This document shows, one piece after another, positions 1 to 11,200 of a DNA stretch of 64,000 nt. The stretch spans positions 1,178,001-1,242,000 of the forward strand of contig JANATG010000007.1 in NCBI GenBank assembly GCA_029449235.1. Reading direction: 5' to 3'. The stretch is from Linnemannia schmuckeri (taxonomy: Eukaryota > Mortierellomycota > Mortierellomycetes > Mortierellales > Mortierellaceae). Below the pieces are notes generated by a model. That model worked only from the letters and a program-made list of their open reading frames with translations, was not told where the DNA came from and ran no database searches. The translations under genes and the position numbers were made by a program. Each line of letters opens with the position of its first letter. The stretch's first letter is position 1.

Positions 1-3000
1 CGCCCGCCTATTCCACCCACTCCTCCCACTGCTCCTACTCCTTCAACACCTCTGACACCAGCGACGCCGCCAACAGCACCTGGCACAATGGTCTCGTATG
101 TCCCATAGGTAGGGCCAATAACAGGTGCAGGAGCAACCATCGCCGGCACTACTGCTCTAGGTTGAGGCTGATACAAGACTTGAGGCGGTGGAAGCTGGGG
201 AGGTAGTGGCGCAACGATTGCTGGCGGTTGTGCAATCGACTGGTAGACTGGAGCTGGTGGGGCTTGGATGATCTGTGCTCGAGGAGGCAATCTGTAAGCG
301 ACTGGCTGAGGTTGAGGCCGAACGAGCATCTGTGGCTGCGGTGGCGGGATCTGCACAATTGGAGCCGGTGCGATCATGGGCGGTACGATCATTGGTCGTA
401 GAGCTGGACGAGCTACCATGACAGGGCGTGGTGCTGGTTGGATCACTGCGACAGGTTCCTGAGGCACGGCAACTGCAATGGGTCTAGGCGGTGGCTCAAC
501 GATGGCCGTCCTTTGCGGTGGGATGTACACAACTGGTTCTGGCCCTGATCCTATGATCACGCCCTCCTGTTGCATGTATGGCGGGATATCCTCGGCAATT
601 CCCCAAGTGATAACGCCATCAGATGGTCCTTGGTCACCGACGTTAACCCATTGACCAGGAACGCAGTGTCGAGGTGGAACCAGGACTGTCCCTGAATTGT
701 CGCCGTCCACGACTACAGCGCCACCACTGCGACCGTCCTCTGAGGCATCGCCAAGGACAACAGTACCATGGATTCCATGACCGCCGTGGATTCCATGAAT
801 ACCATGGACTCCATGAACGCCAACGACGCCAGGCTCGCCTTCCCTCTCGACCGTCACACGCTCCCGTAGCTCATGAATACGAATCCGTCGGTTAACACTC
901 TCACCCTCACCTTCACCCTCCACAACACCAATACCGACGTCACCAACAACAACCCCAGGTCTCGACGGATGTGGGCCAACGGTCTCAGTTCCTGACACAA
1001 TCAGTACTGTCGGATCGGTCACCTCCACAGATCCAGCACCAGCAACAATTTCCGTCGACCCATGAGTGTGCCCATCTTCCTCCCTGTGTATTGTTATCGT
1101 ACCCACAGGGAGAACCTCGAGTCCATCATTCGATCCATTGATACGGCGGTGGCGGTGATGATGATCGGGCAGACCAAGGATGGTTCCAGAATCTGACGAG
1201 TCCTCGAAGTCATTGATCCCATCCCCGGTTCGCTCTTCAGTATTGGTCTCACTCTCCTTGATATCCAACTGGACAATGTGTCCCTTTCCAGTGTATCCCG
1301 TAGCGGCTTCCAACTCGGCAGCGGGGCCCTCCTGGTATGGGTGCTCCTCACAGTCCTCGTCGTCGCATATCACTGCCGTGATGTCTTTGCGTGAAGAGAT
1401 GTTGAAGCGGAGGGTTGATAGACCGTGATGATGCCCTTCGGGCAAATAGTCTCCGTGAGATCCATCGCCACTTGACTTGAACTCTATTGGAGCTACAAAG
1501 AAAATGAATGACCAAGTTAGAAAGGACATGATTGCTAACACAGTCGGGGCTAATTTATGACAGTTGCTTCTTTATGACGACAAACCTTGGTGTGGTCTAT
1601 CAATCGCTGTTGCATTTTCTGAATCGTCTCTTGGTGGCAAGGGTATCTCAAAATGAGGATGAAGACGTGGCTTCGTCACACCATTCACCACGCTCTCCTC
1701 AGGCGTGTTCAACAACTCCGTGCCGCCATCAACAACCACCTCCCCTACAACAAGCCGTCCATCCACGTCTACCAAGTCACCGATAACTGAGCCGTCCTCC
1801 GAATGACCAGGTCCGGTAATCTCCAACCCATGTCGATGCACAGTTTTGGTTTCCCGTACCGTAGCACGCTTGGTTGTCTCTGTGATCCCAACTTTTACTA
1901 TTGCACCAGATCCAACCTCGACCTTTACCTCATCGCCATCCTGCTCGACTCCTGCAATCTTGACCACGTCGACATTGACTCCAATCTCAGTTTCTGTGTT
2001 GATAGTGCTGTCGATCTCTGCTTTGATAGTGTCGTCAAGCGTCGACTGCTCTTGCAGATGATCTACTGCAACAGCCACATCTCCGCCACTGTCCTCATTC
2101 TGATTACTCTCGCTTTCACCTCCTTCTACTTCCTCTTCCAGCTTTTCGTACACGTCAACATGCTCTCCCTCAACATCGCTGGCTCCAACAAGGTCATCCG
2201 TCTTAGTACCATCACCTCCAATATTGCCTCCATCTGCTTCATCGTCGTTGTTGTCGTCTGAATCATCATCCACAAAAATTCCAGAATAAATAATACTGTG
2301 TCCTCCAGTCCACGTCCTACGTCCAGTTCCATTATGATCCCGACCAGTCTTAAAAGATCGCCTCCTGGGCGCTCCATATCCCACCGTCAATCCCCCTGCT
2401 GCTCCTCCACCAACAACAGCAGCCGCTCCTGGACCTCCAGCCGCCGCCATCCGCACATTATACGAAGATGTTGCCGATGCTGCATCGTATGTTCCTCGGA
2501 AAGCCCATGAGAGCGGAGACTTGATCGGAGTTCCAGAGCCGCTGCTGAGAATTGTCTGTGGAGACAAGCCAGTCCGTGCGGGTATGGCCGACGAAGGCGA
2601 TGTGGTTGTCGTGATAGTAGTAACGCCATAAGTTTTGAGCCGTTGTTGTTCTTGGAAGGCCAACAAGGTCGCCATATCTTGTTCTTCCTCCTCATCCTCA
2701 ACTCCTTCTTCATCCGATGTATCTGAATTGGCGCCCGCTACAGTCATTCGACTCGCCGCCTGCTTGCGATCTACATTGACTTTGATAAACACATCTTGAT
2801 CGTCATCCTCCTCGTCATCCTGCTCCTCGTCCAGTTCCTGAACAGCATCAAACGGAGAATTGCTCATAGTTCCATAAGAAGTCCCTCGTCGCAAGGCCGC
2901 AGTGGGTCGAGAATGAGAATAGACGCCGTTGCCATTGCCGTTACCAATGCCTCCTCCAGCAGTAGCACCACTGTGGCCATTTCCATTGAGGTATCGGGAT

Positions 3001-4291
3001 TCTCTCGAGAAAGTAATGCTATCGTGCAAGAGTGGGTCGTAAGCATAGGAGAGGGTGGCGGACATAGGTGTGTGGGCAGAATAGGAGATCCAATGGAACT
3101 GGGTGAGGATGACCGAGACGGTGTACTGGATAATTAGGGCAGTGCTGAGCTCGATGCGGTGCTGGATGATCATATTAATCTGGAACATCATCACCAGGGT
3201 CATCAGCTACATAGTTATGTTTGTAATAGAATGAAAATAGACCCTTGTTAGTCACTGCTACCACTCAAATAGACTTCCTCGGTCGACATGATAAGTTTGT
3301 TACTGCTAGGAAAAAAAAGACAAGCAATAAGACAGAAAAAAAAAAAGGGGGGGGGGGGGGGAGTCATTATAAAACTCACCACGCAGACAAAGATGACAGT
3401 GGTGTTGTAGTTCCCATGGCTATAGCGGGCCGTAAAGGCCATGAGCAAGATACGAATAATAGCCATCACCGTCAATGGCCACGGTATCCTCTCCCAATTC
3501 CATGTCCATGCTGGTGTCCCGCCATCTTCACCGCTTCCAGATCCAGGCGGCACCAACCCAGCCAGGGTCAGAAAGACGATCAGCGCAATCAAGTCAATCC
3601 AGTATAGGACTCTTGACCGGCGTGCACGCTTCTTCTTGAGCAAAAAATCCTGCCCTGTCGTGCCAAAGTACGATACGCCGTCGTCGTCATCATCCGAAAG
3701 GTCGTCGAGATTTGGAGTCGCATTGTCGATGGTGTACAGCGAATTAAAGTCAGACGCCGCATCGTGCAAGATGACCCCATGTGTCGTCGATGCCCTTGGT
3801 CTACTCAATCCCCCTGTCCCTGTTCCTCCAATTGTTGCTCTTCCCTCTGCCTGTCCCCCTGCAGCGACTGCAGCAGAAGCATAAAGACTCCGTGTTCCTG
3901 CTCCAAACGACACTGGATGTTCCCCATAACCACCAGCACCATTCAAACCTTGAAAGGAACGACGGTCGAAGCTAGAGGGAAGACCATGAGGTGGGTGATA
4001 ATAATTCGATGAGGCATGGCTATTGGCGCTACTGGGACCATTGAACGAGCTCTGTAAGAACGAGATACGAGTCGTATCGTTGGGGCCGAGAAGGCTGGAG
4101 GTCGAAGTCGAGTGTCGGATGGAAAAGGACGACGTTGAGGAGGGGAAGGATTGGTGGTGTTGATGGAAAAATGATTGGAAGGGCGCAGGGGCGCGGGACG
4201 ACGGTTGAAACCTGGTTCTGGATCGACCACCGCCGTTACTTTCGTTGTTGTTGGTGTTGCTATGTGGCGGAGTAGGCGCGTTGGCGGCCAT
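1..4291 (-). CDS. Four-helix membrane protein with very long acidic and Pro-rich tail (3' end outside window)
   Basis: Not recognised as a known family. The exons I read are 4291-3380, 3206-1586 and 1492-1; all junctions are GT-AG and in phase (0, then 1), and the last exon stays open to the window edge, so about 1,340 residues are visible. After a Ser/Asn-rich N-terminus and an Asp cluster (about 197-204) come four hydrophobic segments at about residues 228-247, 271-290, 297-318 and 322-345; the first intron cuts the third. The rest is low-complexity: a Glu/Asp-rich region, a Gly-x-His tripeptide run (seen at about 770-830 on the plus strand), Pro/Gln/Val-rich stretches and finally Gly-Val-rich sequence. 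The start is the first Met of the long frame, behind a CT-rich leader. It could be a membrane anchor with a scaffold-like tail, but no function can be assigned. Confidence is high that this is a gene and low on role. Confidence 0.75.
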
Positions 4292-5192
4292 TATTCTTGA
4301 AAACGGTTTGTTAAACTTTGTGTGCCTTTGTCTTTGCCTTTTTGTTCAGGAAGGAGGGGGCGGAGGGATTAAGTGTCGAGTGTTGTTTGTGAAGAAAAGG
4401 ATGTCAGATAATAAGGTGAGGTATGCCAGTGAAGGCAAAGGTTGACAGGGCAAAGAGAGAGAAGGAGAGAAAAGGGGAGAGTAAGGCGAAGGGAGGGGGT
4501 TGGGACAGTGTACAAGCGAAGGAAAGTGTGAGAAGACGAGAAATACAAGAAGGAGAGGGGCAAAGAAAAGAAGAAGGGAGGAAAAAGAGCAAGTCGATTG
4601 AACGCAGAGAGAAGAAAGACGGATGAGGCGACGAGCCCAAAGCACGAACAGGGGAAGATGGTCACCTCATCAAATAGGAAGTCAAACATAGACAAGAAAA
4701 AAAAAAAAAGCTGCGTCCAAAGCAAAAAACAATAACATATAGGTATCTTTACGTATCACTCACTGTTCTTTGCTTTAAGAAGGAGAATAACAGCAGCATT
4801 CGCCCGTCAGGAGCAGGAATAGAGAGATCGTCCACCTGATGTACTCTTGTCCTCCTCCTTCCTCTTTCCTCCCTCATCATGCCTTTGTTCAGACTCCACT
4901 TACCTGTGTATGACCCACTCGCCCATTTCTGTATTTTATTTTGGCCATGCCCCTCCTTTTCCACCCCTGTCTTGTGCGATACACTCCCCCTTTTTTTTGT
5001 CATGGCCTTTATCATTCTCTGAGGGGAAGGGGATGCTGTTGTGAACTGCTGATCATCACAAAATAACCAAACACAACAACAACTTGGCTCTTCTCCCTCC
5101 TCGTCCTTTTCCTTGGCGCCACCGTTGCGAAACATAAAGTTCGGAAGAGCTGTTCACACAGAGGGTAAGGCGAGTCGTGATGTATTAAAGAA
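4292..5192. other. Intergenic: leader of the four-helix protein gene and 3' flank of the esterase-like gene
   Basis: About 0.9 kb with no convincing gene. The part at 4430-4620 is purine-rich on the plus strand, so it is CT-rich on the coding strand of the downstream minus-strand gene, as expected for a fungal 5' leader. Short open frames here are compositionally biased and lack recognisable motifs. Confidence 0.5.
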
Positions 5193-5489
5193 CTAAAGGT
5201 CTAAGCGGTAGAGCTCGCCGTAGAGGAATTTTACAAGGGTATCAAGAGGACCTATAAAATCCACAAAAATCAAACCTTTAATATTGGCGGTAATAGCAAT
5301 CTATGCGACAATCCCTTCAAACCTTAGACTGAGGAAAGACAAAGCTCATACCTGGCATCATAAAGCTGCGGCAGTGGCGCTTGTTGGGGGTCGAATCTTT
5401 GAAGATTCTTAGGAAGGTTGTGTCCAAGAACGAGTAGAGTGGGTCCTGCATCCTTGCTACCACCGTCTATCATCGTCACAAGCGAAGAC

Positions 5490-5521
<32 letters not shown>

Positions 5522-7874
5522 AAAAAGAAGCCTAATTTTGTGTGGTAGCCAGAGAGACGTAATGGGCCAGAAGCAAGCATACCTTGGTCAATGCATTCAG
5601 AAGGGCAGCTTCTTGATCTTTCAGCTTCCACAAGGCCTTATCGTCCGCACTGACAGCAGCAGACTCGCAAGGACTCCTCTTCACGCTCGTCTGCACCATG
5701 ACTCGCAGATCTGGATATGTAGTCTTGATGTAGTCCAGCATGTTGGTTAAAACGATCGTATACCGCTGTCTCAGCATACTTCTCCGCCTGTCCTGGCTCT
5801 CCTTGATTTTGTTCTGTTCGACTTTGGACAACTTTCGTTCGCCGCCCTGCAGATCAAACCGGACGGCATCTCGTGGATCGTATTCCCAAAATTGGCCATT
5901 GCTAACCAACACCATAGGCTTCCTCTCAACCTCTGGAGCACCCCATTTCCTCCTCTGACGCAGTTTTGCCGATTCTTCGACCATATCTTTGAGGGTATCG
6001 ACCCACTCCAGGTTGATCACATCGTGGTCCAGATCGGACCCAGTAGCCATTTCCTCATCGGTAAACTCTGCAACGTTGTGTCCCGATAAGTCATTCAAAG
6101 AGGTCTCCTCCGACCCTACTAGCCACTTCCACCATCGCGACGCGGACTGTTGAGATGGTTGTGTAGAGTCAGTTCCTCTGGACTCGCTGTCATGTCGATC
6201 AATACCAGCCGGCTCGCACATTAACGTCGATCCTGCGAGTTTACAGTCAGGGTGTAGTCCGCCTGTGTCTAACATTGCTAGCTCCTCCACCGACTTCAAC
6301 GCATGCTTATTTGCTGTTCCAGTCAACATCCCGGTGTCCCAGAGAACGTCTGAACGAATAAACGTAATCAGCGTGAGGTTCGATTGTCGTTCAATCAGCT
6401 TCATTAGTCCCGGCTTGGCTTTCCTGTACACCATAGGTCGACTCTTGAGTGCTTCAGCTGAGCCGCCTGAAGGCGACTCGAGTGACAACAGCTTCTCTGA
6501 CGAAGCAACCTTGAGTTCAGTAACAGCAGGTTTTTCCGAATCGATCCAGTAGTCCAGTGCCTCGAGTTCCGCCTGCGAGCCACGGTTTCCATTGTCCTCC
6601 ACCCGGTAGTCGATCAACAACTGCTGTTGCATCCCCATGAGCATGCATTCCAGTGTCAGAAATTCCTGTTCCAAAAACTTATCGCCAATCATGACCAGAG
6701 GGGACCGCTTCAACACTTCCACAAAGTCTGCGAGGTCCATATCCGGCTGCCGGCACTTGGGCTTTTGCTGCTGATCCTGTTGCGTCTTCTGATTATGTTT
6801 TGGGCTAGAATTCTCTATCAGCCAGTGGTACTGCTGTAGGCGGTCGGCATATACCCAGTCCTTGGAAAGATGAGGACTGGAGGCCGCAGCCGACGACTCG
6901 GACTCTGGAACGACTCCGGGTGTCAAAAGATACCGTTCGTTCCAGATGGTTGACCTGCACCCAAATGGGCCGTATCCAGTCCACGACAAGTCCTGATCAG
7001 CTCTTGGGGCCGCGGAATGTGTGCTTGTGGCCTGCGAAAACACCCATTGACCCTTGGCAACATCCTGTAGATTACAGATTCTGAGCGAAGAGGAGCCCGC
7101 GTCCTGTGGACGATTGCCTCCAGTAGTCGTAGCGCCGGCAGACTTGGTTGGCTTCTTCTTTGCTGGTCCATGTGGCTTTTTGCTCCGATCTCTGTCTTTG
7201 CGTGGCCCCGAATCCTGCTCAAGATCGGTGATGGGAGTATTAGGCTGATGGCCATGGTTGCTGCTGCTCTCCTCTCCGTTCGACACCGATATAACTGGTG
7301 GGGTAATATCCTTATGGTGCTGGAACTGGCTCATGAGGTATCCACCAGACAAGATCGTCAGTGCCAAAGAAACCAAGATAAGACCTAGGAACCAGCCTTT
7401 CCGTCTCTTGCTGCTGACGACTGCCGCGACAAGTTCTGTAATGTATCCTGAGCTTCCTCCCCCTGTTGCTCGATTGAGCGACATGCCTAGAGGCAAGCGG
7501 TCATAGAATCCTGCAGGCCACCACCAGGAAGAAGTGTGTTTCGGATGAGGACTAGGGATGGGTCGATGGGCGTGGGGCATGGAAGGTGATTCGTGTCTCC
7601 ATGGGTTCCAGGGAAGTCTCAGCCAGCTCTTGCTTCCGGGCGGCAGTGGCGATGGCGCGGTGAGTCTGTAAGAGGATGGACTGAATCCTCTGCCGAGGTC
7701 GGTGTTGCATTGAATGCTGTTGTTGTTGATGTCTCTGTTGCTCTCGCTTGGTCGCCTTGCATGGCCAAAGTCATCGTCCTCGTGGTCGATGTGATGAGCG
7801 AGTCGCTGTTCGACCTGGCTGCCAAAGATGCCCTCGATAGGCCCGCCCTCCTGGGTATCGATAGATATGCCCAT
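5193..7874 (-). CDS. Membrane-anchored PC-esterase / TBL-like protein, catalytic motifs apparently lost
   Basis: 821 residues from exons 7874-5583, 5466-5352 and 5251-5193; phases close exactly. The cytosolic N-terminus (1-159) is followed by one membrane helix (about 160-183), giving a type II topology, a basic linker, then a luminal domain starting with the Cys-x(n)-Gly-x-Trp-Val pattern (CNLQDVAKGQWV, about 267-278) and a downstream Gly-Cys. This resembles the PC-esterase/trichome-birefringence-like family, Golgi or ER acyltransferases and esterases acting on glycans. The GDS nucleophile block reads MIGDKFLEQEF (Lys where Ser is expected, about 397-399), and the C-terminal block that in relatives reads like DCxHWCLPGPxD is HCRSFMMPGPLD (about 795-806). 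PGPLD is kept but the Asp and His appear replaced. It may be a non-enzymatic relative. Family assignment is by motif only; an NXPE-like protein is an alternative. Intron 1 carries a run of 29 A on the plus strand. Confidence 0.6.
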
Positions 7875-8208
7875 GGGGTGAAGTGTGAATGTCAGTGTCT
7901 GTGTTGGCTTTTTTTGTTGTTGTTGTTGTAGTCGTTGCTGCTGTTGTTCCTATCTGTATGCGCCGGTGTTGCTGGCGTGTGGGGGGTTGTTGCAAACTTC
8001 CAATGGTGGTTCGAAAACAAAAGTGAGCTCTTTGGATTTGTCTCCTTTTGGTCCTTTTCACGTTTTCTCATTGGCGTGACTTCTCAAGCATACGCATAAT
8101 TGCATTCCAACAAACGTATAAAGATGGGATTGAAATAATAAAGTACTGTACATTGGGAAAAAAACAAAAACTAAAACTAAAATGAAAGAGAATGGAACGC
8201 TAGCCAAC
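7875..8208. other. Intergenic between kinase 3' end and esterase-like start
   Basis: 334 bp between two minus-strand genes, so it must hold the kinase terminator and the promoter of the esterase-like gene. A GTT-rich triplet run lies at about 7913-7948. I see no gene or clear TATA element. Confidence 0.5.
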
Positions 8209-11200
8209 TCATGGTTTCTTGAACAAAAAGTGGGCGCTGGTATCATGCGGTGGGCTGTAGCTCGATCGCTGGTGCGGGTAGTCGTAGTACGGATCGTGCT
8301 GTGCGAGATCCGGACAGTTCTTGGGTGGGAACTTGTTGATCGTGGCAATCAACTCGTTCACACGAAGTGGTTTGGTAATATATTCGTCCTAAAGATACAT
8401 GATTGCAAAAAAAATAAATGGTTGGCATAAAGTGATTGGGAGCAAACCAGCAATTGAACAAGGTAAACGGTAACAGATAGGTACATATATACGTACCATG
8501 CCAGCGGCAAGACACTTCTCTCGGTCGCCAATCATGGCGTGGGCCGTCAGGGCAATGATCGGAAGGTGATCACCCTTGCCCTTCAATCGCTCTAGTTTCC
8601 GGATCTCTTGGGTGGCCTCAAAGCCTCCCATAATAGGCATCTGCACATCCATCAGGATTAGGTCAAAGTGTTTGTTGTCGTAGCACTCGACTGCCATCTT
8701 GCCGTTCGAGACGATCGTCACCTTGTGGCCAAACTTCTCCAGAATACGGACCGCCAACTTCTGGTTGACAACGTTATCCTCTGCTAGCAGAATGTGCAGA
8801 GGAATAGCGTGCTCGGCATCTGAAGGAAGAGCAGATGCGGACTCGAAGGCTGGCAAAAGTGCATTCATCAGATCTGGCAGCTGCACAGGCGGGTTGAAGT
8901 AACTGGCAATGCCGAGCTCCTGGCAGACCTTCATGCTGATGTAGGGCGTCGTCATCGACAATAGTACAATGGGCAGGAACCGAAGCATTCCAATCTCCTT
9001 GATCTTGCGAATGTCCTTGACGTTGTCGACAATCACCACATCAAACATGGACTTGTCCTGAGCGGCGCCAGATCCAGACTGGGGGACCAGGGCGGCAGCT
9101 TGCTCCAGAGAATTGACATGGGTAGCCTTGAAGCGGAGCTCGTCCAATGTCCTCATCACAGACTGAGAGATTGTATCGTCGCGCATTGTGCCCATGTAGA
9201 GGATATGACGTCCAGAGTATGGCTTGGTCTTGAGATTGATCTGGTCCACCGACATGGTACCAGTGTTGAATCGAACCGTAAAGAAAAACTGGGATCCCTT
9301 TCCAAAAGTACTGTTCACCCAGAGGTCTCCTCCCATCAGAGTCACCAGACGCTTCGAGATTGACAAACCAAGACCAGTTCCGCCGTACTTGCGCGTCGTA
9401 GAACCATCGGCCTGGCAGAAGGTATCAAAGACAACCTCAATCTTGTCGCTCTGGATGCCGATACCGGTATCTGAAACACAGAACTGGAGCTCGACACCGA
9501 CATCGGTCTTGTTCTTGCACACGCAGTCAAGGACGACACTTCCCTCGGTCGTGAACTTGATGGCGTTTCCGATAAGGTTCGTAATGACCTGACGAAGTCT
9601 GAGAGGGTCACCGACAAGCTGATCTGGGAAGTCGTTGTGCACGTTGTAGATGAGATCCAGTTTCTTCTGATGAGCCTTGACCGCAAGCGTCCTTAAGACG
9701 CCAAAGGCTTGGGTTCTGAGCGAGAAGGGCGCTTGCTCAATTGTCATCTTGCCGGCCTCGACTACAAAATATCAAATAATAAGAGGCAAGATATTAGTCC
9801 GTCAATCCATTCCACGAACCTTCAAAGCAATGACAACCATTCAAGTTCACTTACTCTTGGAAATATCGAGAATGTCGTCAATAATAGTCAAAAGCGAGTG
9901 TGCGAGGTTGCTGACAATCACCAAGTTCTCGCGTTGCTGACGGGTGAGCTCCGACTCGAGCGTCAAACTCGTCATTCCGATAATACCGTTCATAGGGGTG
10001 CTATTACGACAATATAAATAATGAAGTGTCAATTCGATGTGATCCGCCAAGTACAATTATACTAAAGCACTCAAAGGCCTCAACAAGATATGAATCAACT
10101 TACCGAATCTCGTGGGACATGTTCGCCAAGAACTCCGATTTGGACCGGTTGGCCAACTCAGCAGCTTCACGGGCTGCCGTGTTCTTTTGGATACTCTCCC
10201 GCAGGTTGTACACCATCTGGTTGATCTTGGTCTTGAGAGAGTCCATCTCTCCAGAAGCCTCGACTGTGATGAACTGGGTGAAGTCTCCGTCCGTAGCAGC
10301 AGTAGAGATGGAAGCAAACGCACGCACCTGGGCTGTCAAATTGGAGGCCATAGTGTTGACATTCGAGGTAATCTCTTTCCAAGTCCCACGAACATCGCGG
10401 ACCTGGGCCTGCACTCCAAGCTTTCCTTCAGTTCCGACTTCACGGGCGACACGCGTCACCTCATTGGCGAATGTGGAGAGCTGGTCCACCATTGAGTTGA
10501 TGGTGTTCTTCAAGTCTAGAATTTCACCCTTGACGTTGACGGTAATCTTCTTTGTGAGATCTCCCTTGGCGACAGCGGTGGTGACCTCAGCAATCGATCT
10601 GACTTGGGTGGTAAGGTTGGCGGCCATGGTATTCACATTTCCGGTCAGCTCCTTCCACGTTCCACTAACATCCTTGACCACAGCTTGTCCTCCCAGTTTG
10701 CCTTCGGTTCCGACTTCCAGACTGACACGCGTGACCTCGGTGGCGAACTCTTGAAGCTGGTCGACCATGATGTTGATGGTATGCTTGAGGTCCATCATCT
10801 CTCCCTTAACCTCAACGGATATCTTCTTTGACAAGTCTCCCTTGGCGACGGCCTTACTGACACTGGCAATGTCTCGCACCTGAGCGGTCAGATTTTCCGC
10901 CATGGTGTTGACGTTGTCTGTCAGCTCCTTCCAGGTTCCATCGACACCCTTGACATGAGCCTGTCCACCGAGCTTGCCTTCGGTTCCGACCTCGCGAGCG
11001 ACACGAGTAACCTCGGCAGCAAAAGTACGAAGCTGTTCCACCATCGAGTTGACAGTCTTCTTGAGCTCCGAGATCTCTCCTTGGGCCTGCACGTCAATAG
11101 TCTTGCTGAGATCTCCACAGGCGACAGCGGTGGTGACCTCGGCGATCGATCGCACCTGAGTTGTGAGGTTGGACGCCATAGTGTTGACGTTGTCTGTCAG

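Noticed and set aside
4749..5135. 128-codon minus-strand frame between the first two genes
   Set aside because: Low similarity to anything recognisable, flanked by no plausible splice partner; kept only as intergenic.
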